Shown in pieces: positions 1 through 6,090 of a DNA stretch of 13,424 bases. Below the pieces are notes generated by a model. The model made no database searches, was not told the DNA's origin, and saw only the letters and a program-made list of their open reading frames with translations. Position numbers and translations under genes: made by a program. Each line of letters starts with the position of its first letter. Positions within the stretch are counted from its first letter, which is position 1. This stretch comes from Oscillospiraceae bacterium. Lineage in GTDB: Bacteria; Bacillota; Clostridia; Oscillospirales; Oscillospiraceae. The stretch lies in assembly GCA_016302405.1 (NCBI GenBank), contig JAEDNR010000052.1:1-13424 (forward strand), read 5' to 3'.

Positions 1-64
1 CGGAATGACAGTTCTTTTATTTGTGCAATTTTTCTTTAGTGAGACAGCCCCTTTTTAGGACTAT

Positions 65-92
65 GAAAAAAGATTCCGGGGGGAGCCGCCCC
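65..92 (-). terminator. Weak candidate terminator after the MupG-family gene
   Basis: Read on the minus strand directly after the stop codon, GGGG (92-89) can pair with CCCC (83-80) around a 5-base loop. A run of six T (71-66) follows a few bases later. The stem is only 4 bp and the T run is not immediately adjacent, so this is a weak candidate. Confidence 0.3.
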
Positions 93-1151
93 TTACCGCT
101 GCGTTTGCTGTGTCAGCAGAAAAGGCGTTTCCGGGCCGATAAAACCCAGCAGGGGCAGTCCGCGCTCGCTCACATGTCCGATCACATTCACCCGGGGATT
201 GGCGGGGAAGTCCTGCCGGGCGATCATCACCTCACCGGAGTAGCGCAGGTACCGGGCGTTGTCCATGGTGATGCTGCCCCGGGGCCGGGGAGCGCAGTTA
301 TCCGGCTCCACGATCCTGCCCTGACAGGAATAGACCCGGGATTCCTTTACCCGGACTAAGGACGCGGGAGAATCCTCCCGGCAGGCAAAGGGCCGGTTTA
401 ACAGGTGGGCGTATGCTTCCGCCATGGTACAGGGAAGAGACAGGATCCCTCGGGTCTGGTACAGGCGGATCCGGGCTTCCTCTCCGGAGGACAGCCCCGG
501 GTCACCTACAAACACCCCGTCGCAGGCGCTTCTTTCGCACAGATCCATATAGGCGCTGGCGGGGCCGTAGCTTCGGTGTTCCTCCAGGGTGGGCAGCCCT
601 TCCCGGATCGGACCCCGCAGGGCTTCGTCTCCCGGAATAAAGGCGTAGACCCGGTACCCCAGCTCCCGCAGCCGGGCGGTGCGCCTGTCAAACTGCGCCC
701 GGTCCAGTCCGGTCTCCGGCCGGGGATAGAAATTATGGATGGCAAACACCTGCTTTCCCGCCCGGGCGATCCGCGCCGCGTCGGAAAGGGAAACAGTGGA
801 GGCGTTCACGGCGACGGGAATCTGCCCTGCCAGGGCGCAGATCGCTTCCGTTTCCAGGCCGTAATCCACTCGGAGGGCATAGAGCCCCAGTTCCCGGGCC
901 AAAAGAGCCAGATCCGGCTGCTGGAAGACAGCGCAGGTTTTTACGGAAACATCTGCGATCATCCGGTACCCCTTTTCCGCCAGCTTCCGGCAAGTCTGAC
1001 GGGCATAGGCACAGTATTCTTCGTTCATTTCTTCACTGATGTGCAGGGAAAGGAAAAGGGGGACATCCCGGGCATCCTCCCGGGCAAGGGCCGCCTCCAC
1101 GGTTTCGGGCTGGGAAAGATACACGGACCGCCCCAGGGGAAGAACGGACAT
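93..1151 (-). CDS. MupG/DUF871-family TIM-barrel protein (putative 6-phospho-N-acetylmuramidase-like)
   Basis: A 352-residue protein of the MupG (formerly DUF871) family. Characterised members hydrolyse 6-phospho-muramyl disaccharides during cell-wall recycling in the cytoplasm. The N-terminal part (about 7-240) reads as a TIM barrel with family-like segments: SVYLS near 9-13, VNAST at 115-119, HNFYPRPETGL at 139-149, FIPGD at 171-175 and GLPTLEEHR at 185-193. The C-terminal part (about 255-350) matches the family's small beta domain, with RGSITMDN at 291-298 and RYSGE at 303-307. Length is normal for the family and there is no signal peptide. The ATG start is supported by AGGAGGTG on the minus strand (1157-1164), 5 bases upstream. 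No PTS transporter, murQ or other cell-wall recycling gene is adjacent, so family membership is firm but the exact substrate is inference. No clear promoter was seen upstream. Confidence 0.85.
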   Translation of the reverse strand: MSVLPLGRSVYLSQPETVEAALAREDARDVPLFLSLHISEEMNEEYCAYARQTCRKLAEKGYRMIADVSVKTCAVFQQPDLALLARELGLYALRVDYGLETEAICALAGQIPVAVNASTVSLSDAARIARAGKQVFAIHNFYPRPETGLDRAQFDRRTARLRELGYRVYAFIPGDEALRGPIREGLPTLEEHRSYGPASAYMDLCERSACDGVFVGDPGLSSGEEARIRLYQTRGILSLPCTMAEAYAHLLNRPFACREDSPASLVRVKESRVYSCQGRIVEPDNCAPRPRGSITMDNARYLRYSGEVMIARQDFPANPRVNVIGHVSERGLPLLGFIGPETPFLLTQQTQR

Positions 1152-1252
1152 AATAACACCTCCTGCTTTGCTAATTGACGATGCGAATCAAGGATTGATA
1201 CAAAAAGCTTATCTGGTTAATTCGGAAGATCGACAGACTGGAATTTGACGAA

Positions 1253-1291
1253 TTCCCGGTCATTGCGAGCCCGACTTCCCGGTCATTGCGA
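1253..1291 (+). repeat. Tandem 16-bp direct repeat TTCCCGGTCATTGCGA
   Basis: TTCCCGGTCATTGCGA occurs at 1253-1268 and again at 1276-1291, with start points 23 bases apart. Both copies match the left arm (GGTCATTGCGA) of the palindromic repeat at the right end of the window (13351-13361). The second copy is followed by the right-arm sequence GTGGCAATCT (1311-1320), so 1281-1320 reads as a diverged full unit. The first copy appears to be an orphan left arm. Confidence 0.8.
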
Positions 1292-1344
1292 TAAAGTAGC
1301 TCACACTGGCGTGGCAATCTTCTGAAGTACAATTTCTCGTGGAT

Positions 1345-1402
1345 GAATTCCGGAAAACAGCAGGATAGAACAGCCTGTATGACGATGGATTATCCGGAAT
1401 TC
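1345..1402. repeat. 10-bp inverted repeat GAATTCCGGA / TCCGGAATTC
   Basis: GAATTCCGGA at 1345-1354 is the exact reverse complement of TCCGGAATTC at 1393-1402, with 38 bases between the arms. It lies between the forward and inverted palindromic repeat copies, so 1281-1447 as a whole is a nested, imperfect inverted structure. Confidence 0.65.
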
Positions 1403-1406
1403 GATG

Positions 1407-1447
1407 GAGATTCCCACACCACTTAAGCGGACTGGTTCTTAAATGAC
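1407..1447 (-). repeat. Diverged inverted copy of the ATTGCGA...GTGGCAAT palindromic repeat
   Basis: This stretch matches the reverse complement of the repeat unit at 13351-13390. It starts GAGATTCCCACACCA (repeat: GAGATTGCCACACCA), then GACTGGTTC, then AATGAC. The centre, which is a perfect palindrome at the right edge of the window, has decayed here. Together with the forward copy at 1281-1320 it forms an inverted pair. Confidence 0.7.
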
Positions 1448-1486
1448 AATGTTGTTTGAAGCCCTGGCTTCCCGCACAAATTCCCT

Positions 1487-1498
1487 AAATTCCAATTT
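1487..1498. repeat. Orphan 12-bp match to the terminal repeat of the 4818-4985 element
   Basis: AAATTCCAATTT here matches the terminal inverted repeat found at 4974-4985 (and, inverted, at 4818-4830). No partner arm or internal hairpins are visible nearby. It could be a solo or eroded end, or chance in AT-rich DNA. Confidence 0.35.
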
Positions 1499-1595
1499 AA
1501 TTTATAGATACTCTGCTTTTCATTATACCAGCCTCCCTGGCCTATTGCAATGGTCGGAGGGCACCAAAAAATTTATATTTTTCGAAAATCAGGTA

Positions 1596-1627
1596 TTGAC
1601 TCTCCCCCTATGGGGAGGCTGTACAAT
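1596..1627 (+). promoter_or_regulatory. MerR-type promoter and operator for the merR/uvrA-like cassette
   Basis: A -35 box TTGACT (1596-1601) and a -10 box TACAAT (1622-1627) are separated by 20 bases, longer than the usual 17. The spacer holds the dyad CTCCCC-CTAT-GGGGAG (1602-1617). A 19-20 bp spacer with a central dyad is the known architecture of MerR-family promoters, where the activator untwists the DNA to realign the two boxes. The first gene downstream encodes a MerR protein, so autoregulation is the natural inference. Confidence 0.85.
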
Positions 1628-1663
1628 TCTTCCTGTAAATGATAGAGCAAGGAGGAAAACAAA

Positions 1664-2515
1664 ATGAACATGAACGAAAAACACAGCTGCGCCGAGAAGA
1701 CGGCGGATCACCTGTACCGGATCGGGCTGTTTGCCCAGATGAACCGGATTACCGTAAAGGCCCTCCGCTTTTACGAGGAACAGGGCCTGCTCCTGCCCGC
1801 GAAGATCGACGGGGAAAGCGGCTACCGGTATTACACCATGAGCCAGATGGAGACCCTGCACCGGATCCTGGCCCTCAAGGAAGCGGGCCTTACCATCGAG
1901 GACATGAAGCATCTGGATGCCTCCGGGGATGAAAGAAGCTTCCTGCTCCGGAAGAAGAACGCCATCCTTGAAAAAATTGCCCAGCTTACCCTGCAGCTTT
2001 CCAGAATCGACGGGTATCTGATGGCCGGCGGCAATTCCCTGGCCGCTCCCGTCATGGTAAAGACCATCCCGGAGACGGTGTGCGCGGTAATGCGGTGCAG
2101 GATCGATTCCTACGACGCTCTGTTTGACATTATGCCGGAGCTGGGAGGCTATATGGAGGAGGCGGGCTGTGTCTGCGCCCTGCCGGAATACTGCTTTACC
2201 CAGTATCTGGAGCCGGGCTTTCAGGAAGCGCAGATTCTTGTGGAGGTCTGCGAGGCGGTAACGGAGAAGAAAGCGGACCGGGGCAGCCTCCGGTTCAGGA
2301 CCATCCCGGAGACCCGGGCGGCCTGTATTTACCACAAGGGCTCCTACCGGGATTTCCCGAAAACCTACGAAGTAATTCTCCGGTACATCGAGGAAAACGG
2401 GTACGAGATCTGCGGCAATATCCGGGAGAGTTACATCGACGGCGTCTGGAACAAGGATTCCGAGGACGAATGGCTCTCCGAAATTCAGATTCCGGTGGTG
2501 AAAAAATCCGTATAA
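1664..2515 (+). CDS. MerR-family transcriptional regulator with GyrI-like effector-binding domain
   Basis: A 283-residue cytoplasmic DNA-binding regulator. Residues about 18-85 form the MerR winged helix-turn-helix (YRIGLFAQMNRITVKALRFY, then GLLLPA and SGYRYYT). A charged helix at about 90-117 is the likely dimerisation coiled coil. Residues about 130-281 fit the GyrI-like/BmrR-type ligand-binding domain, which binds hydrophobic cationic drugs in characterised relatives. The ATG is preceded by AAGGAGG (1649-1655) with an 8-base spacer; a second in-frame ATG lies two codons later. The upstream promoter has the long MerR-type spacer and dyad. The gene ends 19 bases before the UvrA-like gene, so the two very likely form one transcript. 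Domain identity is firm; the inducing ligand cannot be read from sequence. Confidence 0.93.
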   Translation: MNMNEKHSCAEKTADHLYRIGLFAQMNRITVKALRFYEEQGLLLPAKIDGESGYRYYTMSQMETLHRILALKEAGLTIEDMKHLDASGDERSFLLRKKNAILEKIAQLTLQLSRIDGYLMAGGNSLAAPVMVKTIPETVCAVMRCRIDSYDALFDIMPELGGYMEEAGCVCALPEYCFTQYLEPGFQEAQILVEVCEAVTEKKADRGSLRFRTIPETRAACIYHKGSYRDFPKTYEVILRYIEENGYEICGNIRESYIDGVWNKDSEDEWLSEIQIPVVKKSV

Positions 2516-2534
2516 CAGGGGAGGGAAGCGCGTT

Positions 2535-4784
2535 ATGGCCCATCAGGAAAAAATCATCATCCAGGGACTGCGGCAGAACAATCTGAAAAACATCTCCCTG
2601 GAGATCCCCAAAGAAAAGATCGTGGTTTTTACCGGCTTTTCCGGCTCCGGAAAATCCAGCATCGTCTTTGACACCATCGCCGCGGAAAGCCAGCGGCAGA
2701 TGAACGAAACCTATTCCGCCTGGATCCGGGGAAGGCTTCCCAAATATGAAAAGCCCAAGGTGGACAAAATCGAAAATCTTTCCGCCTCCGTCATTGTGGA
2801 CCAGAGCCGTCTGGGAGGAAACGCCCGCTCCACCGTGGGCACCATCAGCGACATGTACGCCTCCCTGCGGCTGCTCTACTCCCGGATCGGGGAGCCCTAC
2901 GTGGGAACCGCATCCTACTTTTCCTTTAACGACCCCAACGGGATGTGCCCGGAGTGCTCCGGCATCGGCAAGGTGATGACCGTGGATGTGGAAAGCCGGC
3001 TGGACCCGGAAAAGACCTGGAACGAGGGGATGGCGGACCTGCCCGCTTTTCACCCGGGCAACTGGTACTGGAAGCAGTACGCCGAGGCCAATCTCTTTCC
3101 TCTGGACAAAAAGTGGAAGGACTATACGCAAACAGAGCGGAACCGGCTTCTCTACGGCGCGGACACCCCCGGCGGGCAGCGGATTTCCAAAAAAGTGGAG
3201 GGGATTTCCAATTACCTGAACAAAATGCTCATCAACCGGGACACCTCCAATCTGAAAGAAGCCTCGGTAAAGCGGCTGATGACCTTGGTGTCGGAGCGGG
3301 AGTGCCCCTGCTGCCACGGAAAACGGCTGAACGAAAAGACCCTTTCCTGTAAGGTGGCGGGCTACAACATCCATGAGATGTGTGAAATGGAGTTTTCCCG
3401 GTTGGTGGAGGTCCTGAAAACCATACACGATCCCCGGGTCGCCACCATTGTGGACACTCTGGTGGCAGCCCTCACCCGGATGATCGACATTGGCCTGCCC
3501 TACCTTTCCATGAACCGGGAATCGTCCACCCTGTCCGGCGGCGAGGCCCAGCGGCTGAAGCTGGTGCGGTATATGGGCAGCTCCCTCACGGGGCTTACCT
3601 ATATTTTTGACGAGCCCAGCACCGGTATGCATCCCCGGGATGTCTACCGGATGACGAACCTGCTGAAGGACCTGCGGGACCGGGGAAATACGGTCCTTGT
3701 GGTGGAGCATGACCGGGATGTGATCTCCATAGCCGATGAGGTCATTGATGTGGGCCCCCTGGCGGGCAGTGAGGGAGGGCAGATCCTGTTTCAGGGAAGC
3801 TACGAAGCCCTGCTGTGCTCCGGCACCCTGACGGGAAATGCCATGAAGCAGAAGCAGGCCGTCCGGGAAAACTCCAGAATTCCAAAAGAATTCCTGCCCA
3901 TCCGGGACGCCTGTGTCCACAATCTGAAAAACGTGTCGGTGGACATTCCCCTGGGGGTGCTGACGGTGGTCACCGGAGTGGCGGGCTCCGGTAAAAGCAG
4001 CCTCATTCGGGATGTGTTCGCAAAGGAGTATGCAGACCGGGTGATCCTGGTGGACCAGTCCCCCATCACCGCCACCGGCCGCTCCACCCCGGCGACCTTT
4101 CTGGGGTTCTTTGACGCCATCCGAAAGGAAATGGGCGCCCAGTGCCATACGGACCCGGCGATCTTCTCCTTCAACAGCAAGGGCGCCTGCCCGGTCTGCG
4201 GCGGCAGGGGCGTGATTGTCACGGAGCTGGTATTCATGGATCCCGTGGTGACCCAGTGCGAAAGCTGCGGCGGCAGGCGGTACAGCCGGGAGGCTCTGTC
4301 GTACACCTACCGGGGGAAAACCATTGAGGAGATCCTGGCATTGCCTGCAAAGGATGCCTATGATTTCTTTGCCGGCTGCCCCAAGATTCAAAAGTACCTG
4401 CGGGCCATGATTACCGTAGGGCTGGGGTACCTGTCCCTGGGCCAGCCCACCTCCACCCTCTCCGGCGGCGAGCGGCAGCGGCTGAAGCTTGCCAAGTATC
4501 TGGACGAAAAAGGGAATATCTATGTTCTGGACGAGCCCACCACGGGACTGCACGGGGCGGATGTGCGCAGGATCATGGCGCTGCTGGAAAGCATTGTGGA
4601 CAAGGGAAATACCGTCATTGTCATCGAGCACAACACCGATGTGATGAAGCAGGCGGACTACATCATCGACATCGGCCCCGACGGCGGCAGCGCCGGCGGA
4701 CAGGTGGTATTTTCGGGAACCGTCCGGCAGATGCTGGAAAACAGCGATGGAATCACCGCGGAGTTCCTCCGAAAGGACGGATAA
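2535..4784 (+). CDS. UvrA-like tandem ABC ATPase lacking the UvrB-binding domain (UvrA2/DrrC type)
   Basis: A 749-residue protein with two UvrA-type ABC ATPase halves. Half one has Walker A GFSGSGKSS (34-42), signature LSGGE (333-337) and Walker B IFDEPSTG (357-364). Half two has GVAGSGKSS (481-489), LSGGE (642-646) and VLDEPTTG (664-671). Cysteine pairs that can hold zinc are C138/C141 with C257/C260, and C552/C555 with C575/C578. Canonical UvrA is about 940 residues. The missing length includes the UvrB-interaction domain and the first CxxC that normally precedes FSFNxPxGxCPxC. This matches the short UvrA-like proteins linked to resistance against DNA-binding drugs, such as DrrC. The ATG follows AGGGGAGGG (2517-2525) by 9 bases. 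Coupling to a MerR-GyrI regulator suggests drug-induced DNA protection rather than general excision repair; that role is inference. Confidence 0.92.
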   Translation: MAHQEKIIIQGLRQNNLKNISLEIPKEKIVVFTGFSGSGKSSIVFDTIAAESQRQMNETYSAWIRGRLPKYEKPKVDKIENLSASVIVDQSRLGGNARSTVGTISDMYASLRLLYSRIGEPYVGTASYFSFNDPNGMCPECSGIGKVMTVDVESRLDPEKTWNEGMADLPAFHPGNWYWKQYAEANLFPLDKKWKDYTQTERNRLLYGADTPGGQRISKKVEGISNYLNKMLINRDTSNLKEASVKRLMTLVSERECPCCHGKRLNEKTLSCKVAGYNIHEMCEMEFSRLVEVLKTIHDPRVATIVDTLVAALTRMIDIGLPYLSMNRESSTLSGGEAQRLKLVRYMGSSLTGLTYIFDEPSTGMHPRDVYRMTNLLKDLRDRGNTVLVVEHDRDVISIADEVIDVGPLAGSEGGQILFQGSYEALLCSGTLTGNAMKQKQAVRENSRIPKEFLPIRDACVHNLKNVSVDIPLGVLTVVTGVAGSGKSSLIRDVFAKEYADRVILVDQSPITATGRSTPATFLGFFDAIRKEMGAQCHTDPAIFSFNSKGACPVCGGRGVIVTELVFMDPVVTQCESCGGRRYSREALSYTYRGKTIEEILALPAKDAYDFFAGCPKIQKYLRAMITVGLGYLSLGQPTSTLSGGERQRLKLAKYLDEKGNIYVLDEPTTGLHGADVRRIMALLESIVDKGNTVIVIEHNTDVMKQADYIIDIGPDGGSAGGQVVFSGTVRQMLENSDGITAEFLRKDG

Positions 4785-4817
4785 GCATGGTTATTCATCC
4801 TTCACAGGCGGACAGGA

Positions 4818-4985
4818 AAATTGGAATTTGTAAGGGCGTAGGGGAGGCGTTTCGCCTCCCGCAGCAAGCGGAAAAATCTCCCAAAAGGGTGGGGCGAAAC
4901 GGTAAATAGGCTGTTATGCAAAGGGACGGGAGACCCGTCCCCTACGAAGAGAATCGATACCGAGTTCTCCGGCAAATTCCAATTT
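4818..4985. repeat. MITE-like 168-bp element with 13-bp terminal inverted repeats
   Basis: AAATTGGAATTTG (4818-4830) is the exact reverse complement of CAAATTCCAATTT (4973-4985). Inside, GTAGGGGA (4838-4845) is the reverse complement of TCCCCTAC (4938-4945). Two perfect 8-bp hairpins sit within: GGGAGGCG/CGCCTCCC (4842-4849 with 4853-4860, loop TTT) and GGGACGGG/CCCGTCCC (4923-4930 with 4934-4941, loop AGA). It encodes no protein. The nested symmetry and terminal repeats resemble a non-autonomous miniature element. No target-site duplication is evident. Confidence 0.7.
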
Positions 4986-4999
4986 CTCTCCCCTCCGGC

Positions 5000-5027
5000 T
5001 TGTAAACCGGAATAACTGTGTTATAAT
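5000..5027 (+). promoter_or_regulatory. Sigma-A-like promoter for the YitT-family gene
   Basis: TTGTAA (5000-5005) and a consensus TATAAT (5022-5027) are separated by 16 bases. A TG at 5019-5020 makes an extended -10. The start point would fall near 5033-5035, right at the base of the downstream hairpin. Confidence 0.7.
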
Positions 5028-5028
5028 G

Positions 5029-5074
5029 ATGTCTGCCGCTTTGCTTATTTTCGGCCCGGCGGCAGGCATTTTTT
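5029..5074 (+). terminator. Terminator-like hairpin in the YitT leader
   Basis: CTGCCGC (5033-5039) pairs with GCGGCAG (5059-5065). Pairing extends outward through 5029-5032 and 5066-5069 with one G-U pair, giving an 11-bp stem followed by six T (5069-5074). It could end read-through from the UvrA-like gene, or act as an attenuator between the promoter at 5000-5027 and the YitT start. Sequence alone does not decide between these. Confidence 0.6.
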
Positions 5075-5076
5075 AT

Positions 5077-5082
5077 AGGGAG
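5077..5082 (+). promoter_or_regulatory. Ribosome-binding site that fixes the YitT start
   Basis: AGGGAG at 5077-5082 sits 8 bases before ATG 5091. An in-frame GTG at 5082 overlaps this site and so cannot use it, which makes the ATG the better start. Confidence 0.65.
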
Positions 5083-5090
5083 TGGATACC

Positions 5091-5939
5091 ATGACGGCAC
5101 CGGAACGCGTAAAAGAGTATGGCATCATCACGGCGGGCACCTGTGTGATCGCGGCGGCAGTGTTTTTCTTCCTGGCACCCTGCAATCTGGCGGTGGGCTC
5201 CGCCTCGGGGCTTGCCATTGTCCTGAGCCATTTTATCCCCATCGACCTATCCTATATCACCCTGGCGCTGAACGTGACCTTCCTGATTTTGGGATTTGTC
5301 CTCATCGGAAACGAGTTCGGTGTCAAAACCGTTTTTACCTCCGTTCTGCTGCCGGTATTTCTGTGGATTTTTGAACGGATCTTCCCGGATTTTCAGTCTC
5401 TGACCGATGACGCGTTTCTGGACATGCTCTGCTACTGCTTTGTGGTCAGCATCGGCCTGGCTCTGCTGTTTATCCGCAACGCTTCCTCCGGAGGCTTGGA
5501 CATCGTGGCAAAGATCCTCAACAAGTTTTTTCGCATGGAGCTGGGCAAAGCCATGTCGGCGGCGGGCATCGCGGTAGCCCTCCTGTCCGCCCTTTGCTAT
5601 GACAAGAAAACCGTGGTCATCTCCCTGATCGGCACCTATTTAAACGGGATTATTCTGGACAGGTTCCTCTTTGAACTCAACGAAAAGCTGAAGGTCTGCA
5701 TTATCTCCCAGAAGTTTGAAGACATCCGCCGGTTCATCATTGACGAGCTCCACTCCGGCGCAACGGTGTACGATGCCAGAGGGGCCTACGGGGAAATGAA
5801 GCCCCACCCCGAGCTGCAGGTGATCGTGGATAAAACGGAATACACAGCCCTCATGCGCTATCTGCAAAAGACGGATCCCCACGCCTTTGTCACCGTATAT
5901 AAGGTCAAGGAAATGGCTTATATCTCCAAAAAGAAGTGA
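5091..5939 (+). CDS. YitT-family membrane protein (DUF161 plus DUF2179)
   Basis: A 282-residue protein of the YitT family. Residues about 10-185 form the membrane domain, with hydrophobic segments near 11-30, 38-50, 54-72, 78-97, 112-129 and 155-185. Residues about 198-280 form the cytoplasmic DUF2179 domain, with SGATVYDARGAYG at 222-234 matching the family's GxGVTxxxAxGaY pattern and a DPHAF segment at 262-266. The family is widespread in Firmicutes and is often described as a predicted transporter, but its substrate is not established. The gene has its own promoter (5000-5027) and a hairpin in its leader. It ends 151 bases before the nucleoside receptor gene, which has a separate promoter, so it is probably monocistronic. 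Confidence 0.9.
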   Translation: MTAPERVKEYGIITAGTCVIAAAVFFFLAPCNLAVGSASGLAIVLSHFIPIDLSYITLALNVTFLILGFVLIGNEFGVKTVFTSVLLPVFLWIFERIFPDFQSLTDDAFLDMLCYCFVVSIGLALLFIRNASSGGLDIVAKILNKFFRMELGKAMSAAGIAVALLSALCYDKKTVVISLIGTYLNGIILDRFLFELNEKLKVCIISQKFEDIRRFIIDELHSGATVYDARGAYGEMKPHPELQVIVDKTEYTALMRYLQKTDPHAFVTVYKVKEMAYISKKK

Positions 5940-5982
5940 TTTCCGGCAAAATGACAAATCCTTAAATCTGAATTCTTTGTTG

Positions 5983-6011
5983 TTGATTTCTTTTCACGAA
6001 TGGTGTATACT
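5983..6011 (+). promoter_or_regulatory. Sigma-A-like promoter for the BMP lipoprotein gene
   Basis: TTGATT (5983-5988) and TATACT (6006-6011) are separated by exactly 17 bases. The predicted start near 6018 gives a leader of about 73 bases containing a small hairpin, CCGTC-TTTT-GACGG (6051-6064). I compared the leader with purine riboswitches and did not see the expected three-way junction. Confidence 0.75.
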
Positions 6012-6090
6012 GGGAACGGGAAAAAGGGATCACATATATTCCCAAAATAACCGTCTTTTGACGGAACAAAAAATCAGGAGGAAAAACAAC

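Larger units (their letters stand above)
1152..1663. other. 512-base intergenic region with degraded palindromic repeats and the MerR promoter
   Basis: This gap separates two divergent genes. Its left end carries the ribosome-binding site of the minus-strand gene. The middle (1253-1447) is a composite of palindromic repeat copies, described separately. The stretch 1448-1590 is AT-richer than the flanking genes and holds a 12-base match to the terminal repeat of the element at 4818-4985. The right end contains the MerR-type promoter and operator. Short reading frames run through it, but none has a convincing start site or recognisable product. Confidence 0.75.
4785..5076. other. Intergenic region between the UvrA-like and YitT genes
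   Basis: This gap holds, in order, a short unremarkable stretch (4785-4817), the MITE-like element (4818-4985), a sigma-A-like promoter (5000-5027) and a leader hairpin with a T run (5029-5074). No coding sequence is evident in it. Confidence 0.75.

Noticed and set aside
405..1178. Plus-strand frame of 257 codons opposite the MupG-family gene
   Set aside because: It is a mirror of a convincing minus-strand gene and shows no domain of its own.
1253..1320. CRISPR-like array suggested by the 16-bp direct repeat
   Set aside because: There are only two copies with a 7-base gap, no cas genes, and both match arms of a dispersed palindromic repeat.
1443..1667. A 74-codon plus-strand frame in the intergenic region before the MerR gene
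   Set aside because: It has no ribosome-binding site, runs through the MerR promoter and operator, overlaps the MerR start and shows no protein-like pattern.
2295..4631. A 778-codon open frame on the minus strand opposite the UvrA-like gene
   Set aside because: Its translation is low-complexity (Gly, His, Gln, Val rich) with no recognisable domain, and it mirrors a well-supported gene. Long antisense frames are expected here from GC-rich codon bias.
6012..6090. Possible purine or PreQ1 riboswitch in the nucleoside receptor leader
   Set aside because: The leader after the predicted start is only about 73 bases and shows just a 5-bp hairpin (6051-6064) and a possible 4-bp pairing; no conserved riboswitch core was recognised.
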